DNA of 37,678 nt, taken from Cudoniella acicularis. Its lineage: Eukaryota > Ascomycota > Leotiomycetes > Helotiales > Helotiaceae. Shown here piece after piece: positions 33,851 to 37,678 of this stretch; the stretch's first letter is position 1, and every line of letters starts with the position of its first letter. The stretch is from the NCBI GenBank assembly GCA_013054445.1, contig JAAMPI010000442.1, positions 1 through 37,678 of the forward strand. The letters run 5' to 3'. The notes beneath the pieces were generated by a model, which saw only the letters and a list, made by a program, of their open reading frames with translations, made no database searches and was not told the DNA's origin. A program made the translations under genes and the position numbers.

Positions 33851-34985
33851 CTAAAAACAATACTAAATTCTAGAGCTCTCTTCTATTTAACTATATTAAA
33901 TCTTTATTATATTTCTTTTATTACGTTATAATAAAACTACTGCCTAATATAAATTTTATAAGATTTAGGAATCATACGTGTTAGAAAATCTTATAAAAAA
34001 GCTCGTAGTAGATACGTATAGTATAAAGCTCGAAGAATTAAGGTGAGTAAAGGAGCTAATTGCCTATCCGTAATTCTAACTATATAGTACGACGAGACAA
34101 AATCAAAATACGTGAAATATACTATATATAACGTCCCTTACTCCTTTAGCGACAACTTTACGAGTTCGTAACGTCTTACCTTATTTTAAACGGATCTTTA
34201 AGACGACTCTATTAGGACCTACGACCTAACCGCAAACGACCCTATACGGTATTTAGACTAGAATATATACGAGAGAGGGGCCGTAGTCTCGGATTTCTCG
34301 TTTCCTCCCCTAGACTTAGAATTTTAGTTAAATCCGTACTAGAGTATATAGAACCTGTTACTCCTAAACGTTAGGCTTCTTCTAGTACTATAATCAAATT
34401 CCGTATTTATAGCTATAAATATAGAGGATTTAGGGTAGAGTCGGACTTAGACTATACTACTAACCTTTTAACCGAGTCTATAGGATTTAATAATACTTAT
34501 AGACGATTTTTTATAGAAACTTGATAATCTAGAAATATCTTTAGAAAGCCTATGTCAACTTTATAAGGGCTTACTAATAACTATAATATACTCTATATAG
34601 GAAAATCTGCCGCTCTTTCTACCTAGTCTAGCAGCCGCTATAGAGGAATCAATATTATTTAAACCGAATCTTAAGTACGTTAAAACCTTATAATCTTTTA
34701 TAGTTGCTTCGCTAAATCGAAAAGAGCTAATCTTAAAAGCGATAGCGAGTAAGATATCGAGCGAACTTCTCTATACGGCGTAACACCCTATATAGATACT
34801 CCTAGCGACTATATAGAAAAAATCACTGCTAACACAAAGCGTAGTATATTATAAGGGGTCTTAGGACGTAGCTATACTCGGTCTAGCGGTATAGAACTCA
34901 ATGATTGGCGGAGTCATAGGGCTAGGAGAAGTGATAGATAGATTACTTTTATTGTTTTGATTAAGGAATAATATAAGAAACCAGT
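33851..34985. other. RIP-mutated sequence, possible unidentified relic
   Basis: A plus frame at 34.25-34.65 kb reads RLEYIRERGRSLGFLVSSP and VESDLDYTTNLLTESIGFNN with few stops. It is protein-like but unrecognised. The left part is AT-rich and stop-dense on both strands. Confidence 0.3.
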
Positions 34986-34989
34986 TAAT

Positions 34990-35190
34990 CAACCACTTTA
35001 AGCCTTATTAAAGCAGTGACTTCAAGCTAAGCTCTTTACGTCCTAGTAGACCTAAAAGACAACCGGATCTATATCAGATAGCCCTTCCCAAGTACTCTCT
35101 TTATACCCTTCCTACTTGATTAGGTATTCGGTAGGTAGCACTTAGACTTCGACAGGATGTTAAGCGAGAATAGAGCCGGTTCAAGACTAC
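34990..35190 (-). pseudogene. Second chromodomain-like relic
   Basis: The minus frame reads HPVEV, TAG, VLPTEYLIK, TAG, EGYKESTWEGLSDIDPVV. With the stops as Gln and Trp this gives the chromodomain core Y-L-I-K-W-E-G-Y-x-x-x-x-W. Such domains end fungal retroelement polyproteins and also occur alone. I see no recognisable integrase or reverse transcriptase next to it. Confidence 0.5.
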
Positions 35191-37204
35191 TAATCAAACG
35201 CTTTAACGAGAGTTATAAAAATAGTATAATTATAGTAGATTGTTTTAGAAATAGTATATTTTAATATACCTAAAGAGTAAATCGCTTATCCTTATACTAG
35301 TTAGTAACTTACCGAAATATTCTTATATATTTTCGTATTATACGATGCCTATTATTATAATTATAACAGTACCTAGAATTAGATTTACGGATAACATGCT
35401 TAAAGCAGTCCTCTAGGAGCTAACTTTAGTTCTATAACGTTTAAATAGAAGGCGCCAATTCTAGATTGTTTTAAACACGGTTCTTCTTTTAGAACTATAT
35501 ATGACTACGACTTACCGAGCTATAATAGAAGATATTATAACTTGAGAAGTTTATATAGATTATAAGTATAATACTAAAAATATAAGAGTAGCTTATACTT
35601 TTAAAATATAACCGAAAGAGTATATAGTAATAAAAATTGCCCTTCTAAAAACCTATACCAATTTTCTAAGTATACGAAGTAAAGTAACACTTTAAAGCCA
35701 TTTAAAGATAACTATATAATAGTCTAATCCTACCCGTAAAAAAATATAAATAATTTAACCACCTGCCTATATTTAAGCAAATAGATAATCTAGGCCTATT
35801 CCTATACTCAATTGCTAGCCTTCCGCGTAGCCCCTTAATTTTTATACTCTTATTATAGACAGTTATTAGGTCTGTTAGCGAGGAGAGTGACACCGTTATT
35901 AAGAAGATTTCTAGATACTTAGAAGTAGGTATTAATCGAAGGAAGGACGAGTAAACATCTATCTACGTTAATAGACTAAATAGCGGCGGAAACATCACTT
36001 AGTGACATGTTTATACCGTTATCTACTAGACCCTATAATCTATTAACAATAACTATAAATATACCTTAGTCGACAAGTATATTATTTACTTACTAGACAT
36101 TTTTATCGGGGTTAGAGACGAATATAAACTAGTTATCGAGGACAGCCTTATAGTTTAGTTTATCCTTCTCGTTTATAAGTATAGTTACTGCTTAAGAAAC
36201 TAAGTCTCCTAAGTTAAGCGACTCTATAGCTAAAAGAAATTGCGAAACTTTACTAGTATCTAACGCCTATTAGTTTTAAGCGTCTGCGATGTCCTAGAGC
36301 GTCGGAGGATTAAATTGTCGGACAATTAACGGACTATAGTAAGCGATATTAAAACCGAGAGCGAAAACGATAGCGGCGGTGATTAAGTATTATATTTTAA
36401 AATTAGATATATCGGGTAAGGCTAGTTAAGATAAGGGAACAAATTTGACACGAGAGAAACAGAAGAGATCGAAGTCTTATATAGAGTAGCGTAATAGTAT
36501 AGATATAAAGACGTGCTCCTAATCGGCTAGAGAAAACTTCCTTTTATACTTGTTTAAGAAGAGAGCGTTAGTTACTCTAACGTAAGAACTTTACGGATTC
36601 TAGCCTAAGTAGGCCGGGTTTAAAAATAAACTTACTTATAATCAGTAGCTTCTAAATCACGGTTAGTTGTCTTTATTATTATGACCTATTTTCTCTTATA
36701 CCTCCTATAAAGTTTCTAGAATAGATTCGTGGCTATATAAGCGGAAATACGCGATTATATAGATCCGGTAAATAGTAAGTTTAAGGTTCTAAAACGGGAT
36801 ACTAGGCGAGGAACTACCCGAGGCTAGTTCTAGCCTCTTAACTAGGTAGCCGACTCTAACCTTTCTATTTTTAGTGCCTTATCTATATATAATAAACCGA
36901 ATCGCTGTTTCGGCGCTGATAATTAATATAGCTAGGACGAGACATACGTCTGTTGATCCGTCTTAGAAATGCCGACCTATAACGAACAGGATCTTAATAT
37001 ATTTAAATTTTTACTATCAAATAATATTAAGATATAAACCTGATTAAAAATCTATAAAGGCAAGTAAACAATTAAATAATCCTTTATAATAATTTAAAAA
37101 GCAAGTTATTATAACGAAGATAAATAGTCTTCTTAGAACTATTTTGATATCTAGCTTGGCTAAGTCAATTAAAATACGAATATCTAGCTATAGTAAGAGT
37201 TTAG
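35191..37204. other. RIP-mutated sequence without recognised content
   Basis: Stop-dense on both strands. The longest open piece (35702-35893, minus) and a plus frame at 36.4-36.9 kb with FIIMTYFLLYLL give no family. Probably former repeats or genes beyond recognition. Confidence 0.35.
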
Positions 37205-37606
37205 GACGGACTTACCGGAAATATAATATTTAAATCCTTAATTATACCGTTAGTTATTACTATTACGGTGTCGATGCCCTAGAACTGGCAATTTACCGTA
37301 GGAAACCCGGGCCAAGCGACTAAGGAGACGCTTAACACGGGATCATTACCACCTATAAGGGAGAAGTCAGTCTCACTAAAGCAATAGGGCAGAAAGAGAC
37401 TTACGATTGGTGATGTCCTCCTAGACGTCGTCGAGTAAGACGAAGAATATATTAATAACATCGGCAGCCCCCGTTATATTAATTACTACGTCCGATATAA
37501 AGCTATATAAGTTAATATCTCGAAGCTTAGCGCTCCTAGATAGACGAGTAAGGGCAACAGAGTTAGATACGGCGAGATAAATAAGGAATAAAGCAAATCT
37601 CTTTAT
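37205..37606 (-). pseudogene. RIP-mutated paralogue of the small secreted protein
   Basis: Co-linear with the intact gene at 18577-19015. On minus the start codon is ATA instead of ATG (37604-37606) in an otherwise identical KRFA context; a signal-peptide-like FALFLIYLAVSNS follows, then GAADVINIFF, EDITN and a conserved GTAAGT donor. Exon 2 has AWPGFPTVNCQF, TAG for Trp, GID, then ITNGII, against SWNGFPNINCEFWGID and NNGIM in the intact copy. Protein differences exceed what RIP alone gives, so this was a diverged paralogue before mutation. The 3' end is not clear. Confidence 0.75.
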
Positions 37607-37678
37607 TTTAGCGCGTAAGAGAGCTAGGATACGATAATAAAGGCTTATTAAACTAAGGATTAATAGTGACCTTTATAT

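Larger units (their letters stand above)
12560..37678. other. RIP-mutated AT-rich compartment
   Basis: From about 12.56 kb almost every CpA and TpG is missing and TpA is very abundant, while CpG, GpC and CC/GG steps persist, so GC content is lowered but not extreme. Open frames rarely exceed 60 codons, and nearly all stops in readable relics are TAG or TAA at places where Gln (CAG/CAA) or Trp (TGG) is expected. This is the signature of repeat-induced point mutation at CpA. The zone continues to the right edge, interrupted by a milder island at about 17.9-20.9 kb and a GC-richer patch at about 26.7-27.4 kb. Confidence 0.85.

Noticed and set aside
35702..35893. 63-codon minus frame with hydrophobic end
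   Set aside because: Within saturated RIP DNA, no motif, and the flanking sequence does not extend it when stops are read as Gln/Trp.

Overview
This is a nuclear contig from a filamentous ascomycete. The genes are split by short introns of about 45-60 nt with GTATGT/GTAAGC-type donors and CTAAT-like branch sites. The gene repertoire is that of Pezizomycotina, and the second half is heavily mutated by a RIP (repeat-induced point mutation)-like process. The style of the proteins suggests Leotiomycetes/Helotiales, but that is inference only.

The window has two halves. Bases 1 to about 11 kb are ordinary euchromatin. From left to right they hold the 5' tip of a minus-strand gene with a mitochondrial-type leader (1-43), choline-phosphate cytidylyltransferase (471-2052, minus), a PP2C phosphatase (3104-4950, minus), a long intergenic stretch, an RBR-type RING/IBR/RING ubiquitin ligase (7058-9272, perhaps to 9585, minus), and a divergent SHB17-like sedoheptulose-bisphosphatase of the histidine phosphatase family (9950-10741, plus). 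Two of these conserved genes, PP2C and SHB17, each carry one extra base in a homopolymer. That breaks the frame and looks more like a consensus error than biology.

From about 10.8 kb the sequence changes. An SRPK-like kinase (11645-12220) has one stop codon compatible with a CpA-to-TpA change and is cut off after its ATP-binding lobe. A CACCCTGAG-type minisatellite follows. From about 12.56 kb to the end, CpA and TpG are nearly exhausted, TpA is very common and no normal gene survives, while CpG remains. Stops in this DNA are mostly TAG/TAA. Reading TAG as former CAG (Gln) or TGG (Trp) reveals relics of ordinary-looking genes: a DUF3435 tyrosine-recombinase-like protein with a zinc-finger tail (about 13.5-16.0 kb), a chromodomain protein (16.2-16.6 kb), a response-regulator receiver domain and a FunK1 kinase fragment (17.5-18.3 kb), a nucleoside hydrolase (20.9-22.2 kb), a 2EXR/F-box-like protein (27.7-28.3 kb), a PAQR/hemolysin-III membrane protein (29.8-30.7 kb), a mitotic-type cyclin (31.2-32.2 kb), a coiled-coil protein (32.6-33.1 kb) and a second chromodomain (35.0-35.2 kb).

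A less mutated island at about 17.9-20.9 kb contains one intact gene for a small secreted protein of 130 residues (18577-19015, minus). Two RIP-mutated relatives lie in the same window (17195-17303 and 37205-37606), so this is a repeated family of effector-like genes with one surviving member. The DUF3435 relic is the first gene inside the boundary, next to an interrupted kinase gene, and is followed by cargo-like accessory genes. This raises the possibility, not proven, that the AT-rich half is a degenerate Starship-like giant mobile element.
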